DNA from: Ganoderma boninense
Lineage: Eukaryota > Basidiomycota > Agaricomycetes > Polyporales > Polyporaceae
Reading direction: 5' to 3'
NCBI GenBank assembly: GCA_002900995.3
Contig: CM035305.1
Coordinates: forward strand, 4,262,467 to 4,326,466
DNA: 64,000 bases
Positions 51,101 through 63,191 of this stretch are shown here, piece after piece (the first letter of the stretch is position 1; every line of letters begins with the position of its first letter). The notes under the pieces are model-generated. The model had not been told where the DNA came from. It ran no database searches and saw nothing but the letters and a program-made list of their open reading frames with translations. The position numbers and the translations under genes are program-made.

Positions 51101-51637
51101 ACCAAATCAGGACGCCTGGGAAGCTTGACCTTGATGTGAAGTCATTGCTGAAAGCTGAGGGCCCAAATGTAAATAGGTCCAAGAGATTGCTGTAGTCAAA
51201 CGTTAAGGTCTGTCTGCGAATACCGTTGGCACTGCAGGAGCTTTGTCGGGTGTGCTCGCCGCTTTGAACAACAACGGTAGGAAAATGCTTTCGTTCCGAA
51301 TGTCAGTCAAACAAGAGACTGAGGCGAGCTTCGACTTGGGTCCAAGGTCGGTACTCACCGCCATGCTGGTTGGCAAGCAGACAAGTGTCAAGCAGGGATC
51401 GACTCGTTCGGCTAACACTACTTGCACAGCCACTGCGTTGACCTCGGCAACAGCGCACGAAGTGTACGGCCACATTAACCCATCCTTGATTGCCATTGCA
51501 TTCGAACAGTAGACAACACGCGTGACAAACATGCCAAAGAAAACAAGACACAGCGACCACGACCACAGAGGGGTATCCAGACGACGCCAAAAACTAGTAG
51601 CCAACCACACCATCGTAACCGTAACCAAAGGCGAACA
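48118..51637. other. 3.5-kb gene-poor interval
   Basis: No convincing gene. The MYST promoter occupies the right-hand flank next to 48117. Weakly protein-like frames exist: 48856-49077 (+) and, on the minus strand at about 50480-49920, MTAAPYYDLEEYEVTDAWAC followed out of frame by DSEIIYRYLLRHISSRTLRQ. That pair looks like one coding region broken by small indels. I considered retroelement origin but saw no reverse transcriptase or integrase motif. Treat as possible decayed gene(s). Confidence 0.3.
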
Positions 51638-54600
51638 TTAGCGCAACATCGGCGTCGAAGGCGACGTGACGAGCCTCAGCGTCGAGCCGGGGCCCGCGAA
51701 CGACGCGTCCCCCGCCTTCTCGAACGTGCCCGGGGCGAGCACGTCGCCCCACGGCATGCCCGCCCCGCTCGTGTCCGGGTCGGGCGACGCCCCCGCGTTC
51801 CACTCGTCCCCGTAGATCTCCTTCATCACCTCGTCCATCAAATCCTCCTCGACCTCCTCCTCGCGCGCCAGGCCATGCGCAGACGGCGTCCCTGCGACTT
51901 CGTCTTCCTTAGTCTTGTCCTTGACCTGGTCCTTGTCACGATGTCCGCCGCCGCCGTCCACTGACCGGTAGTCCTCCTTGCTGCGCTTCTGCTTGTTCTT
52001 CGCGCGCCGCCCCGAGAACAGCGCGTGGCACGTCCTCGGCGTGAGGCTCGCCAGGTTCATAGCCGGCCGGCGGTCCCTATGGTTGTACCCGATCCCGTTA
52101 CCGATCTTCTCGACGCCCTTCGGGAGGTCGGCCGGAGGGGGAACAGGAACAGGAGGTGTGGGCGGGATGACAGGTGTCTTCGGGATCGGGGTCCCAGCTT
52201 GAGACCGCCTGCGCAGCTTGCTCGTCCATCGCCCAGATCCAGAGCTGACAGAGTCGTCCACGTCGCGGAAAGACTCGAGCGAGATGCCCAGAATAGACTT
52301 CGCTCTGCGGAGTGGCGTCGTCGACTCAGAGTGTCCAAGGAGCGGACCAGATGATTCGGCAGCAGGTAGAGATGAATTAGTCGAAGCGAGGCTGTCCAGA
52401 TCATCAAAATTCAGGCTTGCATATTTCCGAAGGTTGCCGACCCGAGATTCCAGAGGACTAGGCAAAGGCAGACCGATGCACGGGGTAGCGCTCAGACTAG
52501 GGATGATGGATACGTCCGGGTCCACCGAATCTTCAATGGGCGGAGAGGTAGAGACAGCTTGAGCGACGCTTTCAGGCCCAGTCTTGGGAATATCAGGTAA
52601 AGGATCAACGGGAGCAGTACTCTGAGACGGGATCACAGTTACGTCGCCAGGCGATGCCAAGATACGCACGCTGCGCCGGCGTTGTCTAGTGGCCCGAGAC
52701 CCAGCAGATTCCATAGATGCGCTTGACGACAGAGCACGTTGCCAGCTGAAAGAGAAGTGCCCGAGATCCTGGGAGGCGCTGTTCGCGGTCGACAGTCGCA
52801 AATGAGAATCGCCGGTGCCCATTGCGGTGAATGGGAAAGTGTCCTTCGTCAATGACGAGAACGGGGCTACAAAAACGTCAGCGACAGAATACGGCATAAC
52901 ACAAAAAGTGAACCTGGAAGTCGTTTGGTAGTGACGCTGATCCAATCGCTTTAGATTACCGGGGCGATCAGTTCTTCCCCCTTGAAGTCGAAGACTAGAA
53001 ACGCACATTTCCTCAAAGTACTCGTGCATCTTGACGCCCACCCCATCGATGCGTAAAGCCGGGTTACGTTGCAGGCACTGGGCATATTCAGTGACTTGGA
53101 AGCATACTCCAAACCAGAGAAGACGCACCCTAGCTACCAGCCGATATACACTTTCATCCATGGCAGGGTAGTCCTCCATCAACCTCGCGTGAAAAATCTT
53201 GCTATGCAAAATGGCAGAATGCACGTTGTCGGCGTCGATGACGAACGGGTGCTATAAAACAACCCCATCAGCATGCAGAGTAACATGAGCAATTCAAAAC
53301 GGAATTCCGTACCGTTCGAGTGAAAATCCAGAACAACAGCAACCCAAAGCTCCACCAGTCCACGACGTAGTCGTGATCCCAGCCCAAAACCAGTTCAGGG
53401 GCATGAAACATTTGGTCCTCGGGCAAACAGCCACTGCTCTCCGCACGGTAGGTAGCGCTGTCCCCGCGAAGGAATCTCGCCTTGCTGAAGTCGGAGATCA
53501 CGACGTGCCCTTCCTCGTCGATAAGGATGCAATCCGGTCGGAGGTCAGTGTGCACAAGACCGCGCTCGTGAAGCCCGATAATTCCCGCAGCCTATATCAA
53601 CAGTCCCATGAGATTATTTCACAAGTACGAAGAATGAAACCGCACCAGCTCAGCAGCGCACAACAATGCACTACGCCCTCTCAACGGCCCTTCCCGTTCT
53701 ATGACAGTTCTAAGCTCTCTGCCGTCGGTCCTATCCTAAATTGTCCCCCGCAAGCCCAATGAGTGCAGTGCACACGAACTGGATAGTGCGTTGGGTCTCA
53801 CTGTGACCAGATACATCGCCCTCTCATCTTCGAAGCTCCACCACAGCCTCGTCACGAAAGCGACTTCGAGCTTCGTCAGCAGCTTCAGCGCAGCTTGCTC
53901 GTTTCGCATGCGGGCCACGAGGCGAGCGGCGCTGTGCGACAACTTTCTGACCAGCTTGACCGTGTAGATCTGCCCGTTGTCGAACTTGCGTGCGAGGAGC
54001 GTTTCTCCACCGTCGTCGCTCATAAGGCTCCGAATATACTCGAACTGGTTCGCGTCCATGGTCCTGTTGTCGCTCTTCAACTTCACCTGTCCAGCTACGT
54101 CAGCACCGTCCATATCAGGCTCAAAAACCCAGCCGCACAAACCTTATAAGGGCTGCGGCGAATACGGTCCCGAGAGGCAGAATCCACAATGGCGCTTAGC
54201 GGCCTTCTCTTCTTGTCCTTCTTGGTCACGACCATCACTTCCTGGCAGAACGTGGCTCTGTTACATGCGAGAACCCAGCTAAAATCGCGCATATACCCAC
54301 CTCTACGTCATCGTCCAGCCATCCAGAGTCGAACGCCCTGATATCGCCAAGGTGCTACGCACACACAGTAAGCACCATACTCAACGCGGAGACGTGCGGT
54401 GCTCGAGCGCACCTCGACTTCGAAGCTAGCCTCGTTCGTCGCCGTCCGGGACGTCGACCCAGACTTGGTCTGCGACAGCCACCTCGACCCGGTCCGCCTG
54501 CGGAAGAACGCGTCCTGCATTCGGCGAGATCGTTCAGCACAGCACCAGGCAGTGGGCACGGCTAACTAGGCGTCACCGACCGGTATGGACGTAAACGGGC

Positions 54601-54865
54601 TCCTGTCTTCCGATGGTGGTGTCTCCAGCGGAGGGCTGTCCAGGTTGCTGGACATGGACGGCAGATGCGGCTCCGACATCGACGACACGATGCCGCCGCA
54701 CAGCGGGCTGAGGAACCCATCGGAGTTCCGAGAGGTGCCCAGAACGCTCTGGCGTCGGCGGTCAGGTGAGTCCAGTCGTCAATGAGTACATTCGGCATTG
54801 CGCACCTGGCTGCGGTCCGCCCTGATTGAGATGTTGCCTGGAGAAAGCGACCTGCTGGTCGACAT
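51638..54865 (-). CDS. AGC-like kinase with degenerate active site
   Basis: The N-terminal exons are Ser-rich; the best start is ATG 54863-54865 (MSTSRSLSPGNISIRADRSQ), but upstream coding sequence is possible. Later exons give DAFFRRRTGSRWLSQTKSG and HLGDIRAFDSGWLDDDVE. The kinase fold has the ATP lysine in NGQIYTVKLVRK, a helix-C Glu candidate in NEQAALKLL and the AGC-type LWWSFEDERAMYLVT. The usual motifs are altered: no GxGxxG loop (SDDGGETLLARK instead), HRD becomes HTD (GLVHTDLRPDCILIDEEGHV), and DFG becomes DFS (VISDFSKARF). An APE-like HAPELVLGWDHDYVVDWWSF is kept. The long C-terminal half is Ser/Pro-rich and disordered, with a final acidic segment (EEEVEEDLMDEVMKEIYGDE), stop 51638-51640. 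The splice near 54240-54290 does not keep frame, perhaps another lost base. Activity cannot be assumed. Confidence 0.75.
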
Positions 54866-55305
54866 TATGCCGGCGTGCATCGGTGGACACAGACTGAAGA
54901 GACACGCCCGACCGCGGACTGACGTCGTGGTTCGAGTTGAAGCTGGAAGACGTCCGAACCGAGAGACCTCTAGCCGAGATCGAGTGCGATCTCGATGGGC
55001 GATCGTGACCTTCCCAATCACATTCTACTTATCACAGTCCGGCGATTACTGCACAGTTCACCGGCATGAAAGTTGTCCGAAGGCTCTTGCCTGGTAATCA
55101 TCGGTCAGACATGACTCGAGGTGGAATATCATCACAAGCACTTTGGTCCGTATTGAACGCTAGTATAGCACATGTACAGAGACATCTATCTCTACAGCGG
55201 GTCGTTGCCCTAATAAGATCTACAACATAACTCAAAAGTACATATGTGGTTGGCGGGCCGAGGGCCTATCCATCTGGTCCCTTCAGCAATTCCGTCCTCG
55301 ACTGC
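54866..55305. other. Kinase 5' flank / F-box 3' flank
   Basis: Spacer of 440 bp between the proposed kinase start and the F-box stop. The part nearest the kinase (54866-55020) may still be coding: one frame is Ser-rich (LSVRTSSSFNSNHDVSPRSG), like the N-terminus. The rest shows no gene. Confidence 0.35.
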
Positions 55306-56214
55306 CTAAGCTTCCTCGACACCAGTCTCGCCCCAACCACCTCGATCCCTCATTCCCGACGTACCTCCTAACTTGCCCTTCCCTCTTGCTTTCCGGCCGC
55401 CCAGTTCCTTGTACATCTCGCGCATCTCAACCTTGGACGGACGGGACGTCGCTTCGGCTTCCTGCTTCCACTTCTCTTCCCGCATCTCGCGAGGTGTCTG
55501 TTGGCCCGATCGCAACGGGGTGAGATATCCCGAGCGGGGCGATTGGGGAGGAGACCGATTTGGAACCGTCTTCAGAAAGGTGGTGCGCTATCCACGAGAT
55601 GGTCAGAACGGCTATCCGCATACCCCCCCTCCCAAGAGTGCTCACCCAGTTCTGTTTAGACTCTCGCTTCGTCCACTTGCCCGGGGGTAAGCTCTCATCG
55701 TGAAAGTTCTCTTTCCGGTAGTGCTGGAACCACACTGCTCGCCGAGGATCAGCGAGCAAACCTAATCAGAAGTTTTCGTTGATACGCACCGTAGTTGAGA
55801 GTCTGACTCCTGTTCCACTTCTTCGACACGCGCGAGCAGCGGGAGAGGTCCCGGATGGAGAGCAGCGCAAATATCCGCTGCGAAATGTCCGTAGGGAGCA
55901 CGCGCAGGGGGTCCTTTGAAGGCCCGCTCTTGAGCGAGGTGAGTGGTTGGAAGGGACTTGGTCGCGAACCGCGACTCGGAGAGTGGGGACGAGAGGCAGG
56001 TCGGGAGCTCGGACGGGATCTTCCAGGGCTGCCCGGCAGCGACATCTTGAATATATGTCGGTCAAATGTGACGTCGCGGATTGGATCACAGGATTAGGAT
56101 ACTTACGACATTGATGAGCTCGTCATCGTCGTCTGGAGTGGTTCGCCCACTGGACAGAGCCTTGTCCAGGGAGTCAAGAGTTTGTGTGCGCAGAAGGTCT
56201 TGCAAGAGACTCAT
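55306..56214 (-). CDS. F-box protein
   Basis: F-box proteins recruit substrates to SCF ubiquitin ligases through Skp1. ATG 56212-56214 starts MSLLQDLLRTQTLDSLDKAL. A 61-nt intron (56046-56106) joins DDDDELINV to MSLPGSPGRSRPSSRPASR, an Arg/Ser/Pro-rich stretch. The F-box follows: RVLPTDISQRIFALLSIRDL then SRCSRVSKKWNRS, with the expected LP..I..I..L spacing. A 52-nt intron (GTGCGT..GGCGAG) leads to AVWFQHYRKENFHDESLPPG and KWTKRESKQNW, a segment that recurs in basidiomycete F-box proteins. The last exon carries TPREMREEKWKQEAEATSRP and a Gly/Lys/Arg-rich end ..GGWGETGVEEA, stop 55306-55308. No WD40 or LRR repeats are present, so the substrate is unknown. Confidence 0.82.
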
Positions 56215-57832
56215 GGCTGGTGGAATGGTGGTGGTAGCTGAGTGAGTGATGGGCTCGTCTCTCCGACTTCTCAGCCCAGCTTAAGTACACACTGCTCACG
56301 TGCATGACGTCACGTCGTCTTCAGGTCCGCCTTCCGGGCGTCTACACCGAGCAAGTCTTCCGGATCCGACGAAAGGTCCAGACGCAATTCTTAGCCTAGG
56401 CCTGTGCTCAGTTTCCGAAAGACGTGCGAGCAGTTCAAACTTTGCATGCAGAAACTGCAGGCTGTAATGTGATCGGTACTGTATATCGCATGACTTGGCA
56501 TGCTGGTATATATGACATGACTACTACTACTACTACATGTTCATGGCACGTTGACCGTGACAGAACCCCTGTCCTTCGAAACACCAACTTGACGCTGTCG
56601 GGACAGCAAGCATAGGATATCGAAGCATTCTGGTCTCTCAGACCCACAGCCTAAGACAGAGTCATCACTTAATCCCAGGCAGGAACTCGTAGAGAGGAGC
56701 AGTAGTATCTGCTCCAATGGCTTGTTGAAAGCCGGAAGACGGTTAGCCATCGACGTTCGAAACCAGACCAGGACTGTCAGAAGAACCACGAACGGAGGAA
56801 AGGGGGCGGACGGGTTTCTCCATACGATCCGGTCCGAACGGCTACAAAACCCAGAGTACACGGTATGACGCCTTTGGCCCATCCACGGCGGCGGAGCTCC
56901 ATGAAACCTACTGTTGTGAGGCATGTTATTGAGACCCAGCTTGGATGGGCTTTTGATGGAGGACTTATACAGGAAAGTGACCGGCCGAAATCCAATCACG
57001 ACGCGAAAGACGAGGGTGCATGAGCTTTTTGGCAACATGCCTGCATGGACACAAGGACTCAGGACGGACGCTTTATCTAGAATCTAGACTCGGATCTGAT
57101 GGTGAGTGCGTCTGGGGGGATACTCACAATGTACGGATCAACGTCTCACAGAAAAGTCAAAAAATCTGCGGAAGAAACGGTGGACATTGGAAACATAACT
57201 GCAGCAAGAGACTCGCACCTTCAAGTTTATCAGTAATTTAGTCCAATATAGTGAGCATACAGCTGGGGTGTGTAAGAGAAGCATGAGTAAACCATATGAG
57301 TAGAGTTGTTTGCCCGTGAAATGTCGTGAATTGGGATGGGAACACTGTGTTGAAGAGTTTCGGGGAGGGCAAAACATCGCGGTGGGAAAACGTTCGGGTG
57401 TCGCCGAGTCGAGTTCTGTAGAGCTAGCCAAACACAGGAATGAAATTGCCTTTTCTGAATTAGTCGCCACGTGGGCCGGGGCGAGGGGCCGTGCCTGATC
57501 GCACGATGGAATGGCGGCTGGTGGCGGCTGGAGTCCGTCGAGAACCCAACGTGAATTTCGGCGCCGACAGTCTGTTCGAGCCTTCCTCATCGTCCCCCCA
57601 CTCTGCTGCCACATCCCGTCCACGACAGAGTAACACGAGCCCCCGCCTAGTCAAACCTACTCGCCTAGTGTCTGCGGCGGGTGCACCACGCGTACGTCGC
57701 AGAGCGTTGCCAACCCCTCATCCAACCATCGACCGACACCGCAAGTGCGACAACCTCGTCTTGCGGCAGTTCCCCAAGTTATAGCACCCACCTACCATCC
57801 GATTTACCTTCTCAATCACTGGTGTGGTCACA
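56215..57832. other. Gene-poor interval with (CTA)n microsatellite
   Basis: Upstream of the F-box gene. It holds a (CTA)5 run at 56521-56535. A minus-strand frame at 56541-57038 (165 codons) is open and hydrophobic-rich (FPPFVVLLTVLVWFRTSMAN), but I recognise nothing in it and see no splice or start logic. No gene is called. Confidence 0.35.
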
Positions 57833-58144
57833 ATGCCGAACCCCACAACGCATATGCACCCATCCTCGTATACAAACCTGCCCCCACCCCCATCCCACGC
57901 CCCTGCATCTGCACCCGCCCCAGCCCCCGCTCCCCGCGCACGAGCCCAAGGAGCCCGCAAACGCGCTGCAGCGGCCGACGACGCTGCATACCATGCCGCC
58001 GCGGGCACAAAACGCGCCGCAGCCGACAGGGCAGACGGAGACCGCGAACGCGTCAAGCGCAAACGAACCGACGCGTCAGGCGCGGCCGCGGCCGCCGTTG
58101 GAAGCAACCATAACGCAGTAGATAAGGAGGAGAGGACTTCGCTG
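57833..58144 (+). CDS. Ala/Pro-rich N-terminal exon, gene probably truncated
   Basis: ATG 57833 gives MPNPTTHMHPSSYTNLPPPP, then an Ala/Pro-rich region and a basic segment (RERVKRKRTD), and ends ..VDKEERTSL before a GTGAGT donor at 58145. The composition is that of a nuclear, disordered protein N-terminus, for example of a transcription or chromatin factor. I could not find a second exon that continues it convincingly in the next 1.5 kb. It may be a truncated gene, or its remaining exons may be broken by indels. Confidence 0.4.
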
Positions 58145-60093
58145 GTGAGTGTTTTCAGTTCAGTCAGCGCGCCTCGTTCTTGGTGTTATGCCTTTCCGTG
58201 TGTCTTGGTGCAATGTCGGACCATTCGTGACGCTGTGGCTCACGAGTCAGCACCCGGCCCATAGGAGGCGGGGCGCACATCCAGCAAGGCTGGACGTGGA
58301 TGGACGGAGCCCGAGTCTTCTTGTCATGCCCGTATGGTTCTCCTCGCGATTCCCCCACGCACTGTTCCCTCGCGATGAGCTTCTGCGCCATCGGCACAGC
58401 CGGCTTGACGCATTCCAAATACCTCCTCGTCCCACTTCGCGCCTACTCTCCGTCGATCGAAAACGAGGATTGGTCGCTCGGGCCATCGGGTTCTCGGCCA
58501 GCACGGTCTGGCATGCGCATACTTACACGAAGGACCAGCTGTATGCGACACCCATGAAGCGTTGCTCCATCCGGCCCCGTATGTCGTATATGTGTCCATC
58601 CATCCAACGTTGAATGGCTTCTTGCCTCCCTCGAACGCTTCCCATGAATGACCTGCGTTGCCTTCCGTGCCTGACCCGCACGGCCATTTCACTCTAAGTG
58701 GTCGCCTGCCTGTCCGCGGGGGCGGCGATCAGTATCGTCATTTTATGACAGCAACCCTCGTACACGCTGACATGGTGGCCGTTGCTGCCACCTGCGTCGT
58801 TTGTGCACCTGTCATATCTACCTGCGCCAACATACCGAATGACCAATCCTCCCGTGTGGTGCCGGAGCACCCGGAGGCAGAGGCATACGTACTTTGAAGG
58901 CCGAGGGAACTTTGCAGTGCGATGGGATATTGCACGCATATACGCAGGCGGTAGTCCGATGACCCAGGCCTCCGCGCGTGGGATTCCTCGGAGCGGAGGC
59001 TTCCCATGTCTCCTGGGAGACCATGCCTGCCCTTGAACATGAGTATCCGTCGTCGAAGGGTGATTGTATCGAGTGCACGTGCTGGGCTCCCGCCCGATAA
59101 CAAGATTATGGCATCGAACATACCTCATGGGTCGCGCGCCACCCCCTGCCTGTTCTTGTCCTAGAGAGGCCTTAGAGGTGAACAATGGAATGTGGGCGTC
59201 GGGACAGTGAATTGTGCTCTGTGTCCGATGTGGCGAACAAGCGACTGCCCCGCCGCCGCATTCCAAGGACAGATAGACGTGACCGTAGTCGGCGGTGTGA
59301 ATTGTCGTTCTGGGCAGCTGTGGGAAATGAGGATCCGTCTCATCAGCGCCAGCATTTGGAAGGTGACAGGGTTGGAGGCGGTGTCCATCAAGAAGGAAGT
59401 GATTGGATAAAATGTACTCACCGCTGCCGCCCTTGGTCTACCTGGGGAGTTCGCTACGCGGTCCAACTACGGACTCACGCCTTTAGCTGGCCATGCAGAA
59501 CGTATTCTTGGGAGTGCAGAGTGGGCTAAGAATAGCCCGTGCCTTCTAACACGCTACACGACGGTACAGTGCAATGCCGGCACATCACATTCTCTGTTAC
59601 GCGTCGAATACCGGGCGTTGCACGCTTATTTATCTTTAGCACCAAGGGGCGCGCTGCAGTGAGTGCGGAAGGTTCGGTGGAGTAGCGTCGCCTTGGTAGA
59701 ACATCTAGGGTGCCTCGGGCAGCCCGCTTTCCCACTGGGCGGCGCATCAGCAGCCTGCGCGGAATCTCCTCAGCTTCTCTGATACTCCGCTCGCTCGCTC
59801 CCAGCATCTTGCTTCTGCCATAATCCCCAGCTGATACGAAGCATATTCGACAGGTCGATTTTGCGACGCTGCCACCAGACGCTTTGCATCGGTACCTGGC
59901 GTGCTTTGACCTCNNNNNNNNNNNNNNNNNNNNNNNNNNNNNNNNNNNNNNNNNNNNNNNNNNNNNNNNNNNNNNNNNNNNNNNNNNNNNNNNNNNNNNN
60001 NNNNNNNNNNNNNGGGATAAGAAGACGGAGGCGACAGGTAATGAGGGTGGGCTAAAATGTGGTTATATAATCAGCCGCAGAACGTTGAATATC
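58145..60093. other. Gene-poor interval up to the tRNA, includes gap
   Basis: Several open frames on both strands (58694-59266 -, 59185-59529 +, others) show no domain and conflict with one another. The 100-N gap lies near its right end. Possible remnants of the preceding gene could not be aligned. Confidence 0.35.
59914..60013. other. Assembly gap (100 N)
   Basis: Exactly 100 unknown bases, the standard placeholder for a gap of unknown size between contigs. True distance and content are unknown, and open frames crossing it are artefacts. Confidence 0.98.
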
Positions 60094-60177
60094 TGCCCCG
60101 TGGCTGAGTTGGTTACAGCGTCCGACTGTTACCATCAAGCAATCGGAAGGTCGTGAGTTCGAGCCTCACCGGGGCAG
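60094..60177 (+). tRNA. tRNA-Asn(GTT) with 10-nt intron
   Basis: All four arms fold: acceptor TGCCCCG/CGGGGCA (60094-60100 with 60170-60176), D-stem GCTG/CAGC, anticodon stem TCCGA/TCGGA, and T-arm GTGAG-TTCGAGC-CTCAC. Discriminator base is G. The anticodon region between the stems has 17 nt, so a 10-nt intron (60132-60141, CCATCAAGCA) sits at the canonical site one base 3' of the anticodon. Spliced loop CTGTTAA gives anticodon GTT, asparagine. Confidence 0.93.
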
Positions 60178-60182
60178 CAAAC

Positions 60183-60186
60183 TTTT
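60183..60186 (+). terminator. Pol III terminator of tRNA-Asn
   Basis: A T4 run five bases after the tRNA end, the minimal RNA polymerase III termination signal. Confidence 0.7.
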
Positions 60187-63100
60187 CCTCGCGCTGTTGC
60201 TGCAGTTGCATCTAGGTGGAACTTCGTAATATATCCGAAGGGAGCTTATGTTTTGTTTTCTTGTTGTGAGTGAACTGTACTTAACACCCATCATCGTTGA
60301 TGGCCATTCACAAGATGACGGTCCCACCTGGGCGCCCGTTCAAAAATCTTCGCTTTTGCCACTGCGGATGGCGTGTTGACTTGGCGTGACTCTCAACACT
60401 CAAACTATCCCACTCTCGAGCATAATGAGCCCACCGTGGCGGTTGCTTATCACGGACAGTCCGCTACTTTTTCTCCTTTTTTCACATGAACCAAATCAAC
60501 GTATGTTGGATTGCGAGCTGAAACCCAGTCAGAACCCCTCCCATTCTCAACCATTTGGGGCCAATTCGAGCAAATGGGATCTTTTGCCACTCATTTACGG
60601 TGTCGCGAGGGTCTATTTTGGGATCGAAGCAAGCTCCGTATTGCTCCGTAGTTGTACTTTAGATTACTTGATAAAACAACTTGGCTCAATTGGTTGAACT
60701 ACTCCGAGCGCTTGACGCGCTAGCGTATGTCGAAAACTGTGACTTAACGAGAAGCTCATAATCTCATATGTCATAAGTACTTCTATACATTGTACTCATC
60801 CGCTGTGAAAATCTGTGCTGCCCCGATCCGGCCTCCAACCCGCCGTCTATGATGCCATCGAGATCCCCGACATATTTAAAGACGAGCAAACATCGCCCTC
60901 CGCCCTCTCATCTCTTCCTTTCTTTCCCCCACACACTTGGCTTTCCCGACCTCCTCCCTCCCAGATTGTCATACGAGGTGCGCCGCTTTCCAATTATGCC
61001 CGCGTCCGGTGCGATGCGGTAAGTGCCTGGTTTATTAGACTTTATTCCTTCAGGTAAGTCCACTACTATGCTGAGCAACTTCCGGCTATTACGCCGTGAT
61101 AGGTGAGCGCGCGCATACAGCCTGAGGTGCGCGATGCCCTCAACTAACTATTTACATTATCATTTTTTCCAGGATTCTGCGGCGCGACGACGTTCGCGCA
61201 TTATGCGCGGGTTCGCGCGGGCTATATGCGTGTCGGGCGCGCTGGTCAGGGTGGTAACGACGCGTTCAGGCGGAGCAGGTGGACGTGGGCGCTACTAGGC
61301 GGGGCGCGTGCAAAGTACATTGGCCTCGGTGTATCTATTTTTGCCTGTCGCAATGGAAGCCGCTTATGAACCGAATAACGTTCGAATGGACGCGATGAGT
61401 GAAGAAAGAGAGGCTTCTTTTCTCTATATCCATACTTTTCTATCTTTTCGACTCGAAGAGACTGAGGAATATTGACCAGTCTCGAGAGGAAAAGATTTCT
61501 TTATCTCGCAAAATGCGAAACCCCCCATCTCGCTTTTTGTTTCGATATCCAACCACTCCCATATATTTCTACTGAATACAACAAAATGTAGCAAATATAT
61601 TCGACCAAAAAAGACTACAATGGTCCGGAATGGACGGGGTTTTCGCTGGGGCTGAAATCCCGCATCGGCCGTATCTGTGGCAGTCCTTCCCAAAACTCCA
61701 CCTTCGGCGCGCTGGAGGGCTCATGACGGTACGTTTTGATTATTTTCGATTCAAGTCGGTTTTTCATGTGTAGACCCCACAGCTCGGTAGATCCTACAAC
61801 GGGGTTTACAAACATCAGGCCTATTAGGCCTTGCATGTTTGAGATATGCCTTCCAGCCCCACGTGATGCAGGGAGAGGGCGACAGGGCGTTCCTGGGGCA
61901 TCCCGCCTACGCGTCTCTTGCTTCTCCTGCCTACCCCCCAGCTGGGCTAACGCCGGGCGCTCACCCATTCTCTCCATCGTCGACGTCAGGCCCCATCATC
62001 TATCGCCCCCCTCCCCAAACACGCGCCCCGAGCTATGGGGAGGAACCTGCATCTTCCGACTCCCATCAAGCATCCATGCGGGGTGCCCTGGCAAACTTCC
62101 ATTTAGTCCGCTGCTCAGATAGCTCGCAGTCTCCACAACGCACTCCGTCTCCCTCCTCGAACTCCATGGCGGTCCCCGGACCCCAGCCTGCCGCACACTG
62201 TCCAGGCAGGTCCATGCCTAAGCCGGCAGCTCCCGCCGGAAGAGACCCAGTTGACAGGTCAATACCATTGACATGTTCCAGCGTATGTTCCCCCTGACAC
62301 GTATCCCCATTTCGCTGCACCTCTTTACTACGTCTGCGGTAGTCCCTCGTTCTCTCGCCCATCTGCTTCGCTCAGCCGGCGCGCTGTGGCTTGGCGTCCC
62401 GTGGCTTCGCGTCCCATGTTCATGATTTCGCCCTCAAATGCCATCATTAGTTGCAACGACTCTGCATTCCACAGCCGCGTGTGCCTTTTCTGTCAGCGAG
62501 CCGACCCATGTCAATGTGTCGCGTCATCGCTGGGTCACATGGTACCTAGGACAATATTTTTAGGCCAAGGGAATGCCATCCTGTCTGTGCCCGTCCATCG
62601 TAGCGATCGTTTCCTCTTGGCGCAGATCGTTCCTTCAAGCATTCCTTTTCCATCGGGCGGCCGCGTACCCATGCTCCGAGCTGACCGGGGGGGGGGGGCC
62701 CTGTGTGTGTAACTTTATTGATACCCATTCGTTATAGACATGGATAGCATGGTGGCAACCGAACATGCGAGGTGGTTTCTCGCCATCCTGTTCGATCGAG
62801 AAGTTGACGCCATCTGTCCAAATCTAAAGGTACTTACATACCGCCGGTACCTTGCCGTCGCCCTTTTCCGCTGTTATGATCGCCGTCAGCATTCATATCG
62901 GTAGACCGAGAATCTGCGATCGCGTCCCAGTGCTCACGCTAACTGCCATATGGGTCCAACAGCCAACGGCGGCTCAATGTGGGAGGCCGTCGTGTGTACA
63001 CGCAGTTGATCACTTTTTGTCCACTGCTATCTATCTTCACTAATGAGTCTTGCCACTACGCATGTTCTAAAATCAAAGTTAAACGGCTCTAAATAGATTG

Positions 63101-63191
63101 TTTTCGGCGTCGTGTTAGAGTGATCGGTGCCGCAGCGCTCGCGCCCCAGCTGGCACACCCGAACTATCTTGCAGTCTGTCAGGCAAACGCG
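60187..63191. other. Gene-poor interval, weak gene-like traces
   Basis: 60.2-61.7 kb is AT-richer than the rest. An ATATTTAAA element at 60872-60880 is followed by a pyrimidine-rich leader (60895-60960) and a GTAAGT..TTTCCAG intron (about 61021-61171), which resembles a small Pol II gene, but the joined frame is short and Arg-rich. At 61867-62297 an open frame reads MQGEGDRAFLGHPAYASLAS and continues Pro/Ser-rich; it is unassigned. A G12 homopolymer lies at 62687-62698. No gene is called. Confidence 0.3.

Noticed and set aside
57833..58144. Start of a SAP30/Sin3-binding subunit
   Set aside because: Only a general resemblance of the basic segment before the splice; the diagnostic downstream domain is not present.
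60681..60712. Second tRNA (D-arm-like GGCTCAATTGGTTGAAC)
   Set aside because: No matching acceptor, anticodon or T-arm; likely coincidence or a very degraded copy.
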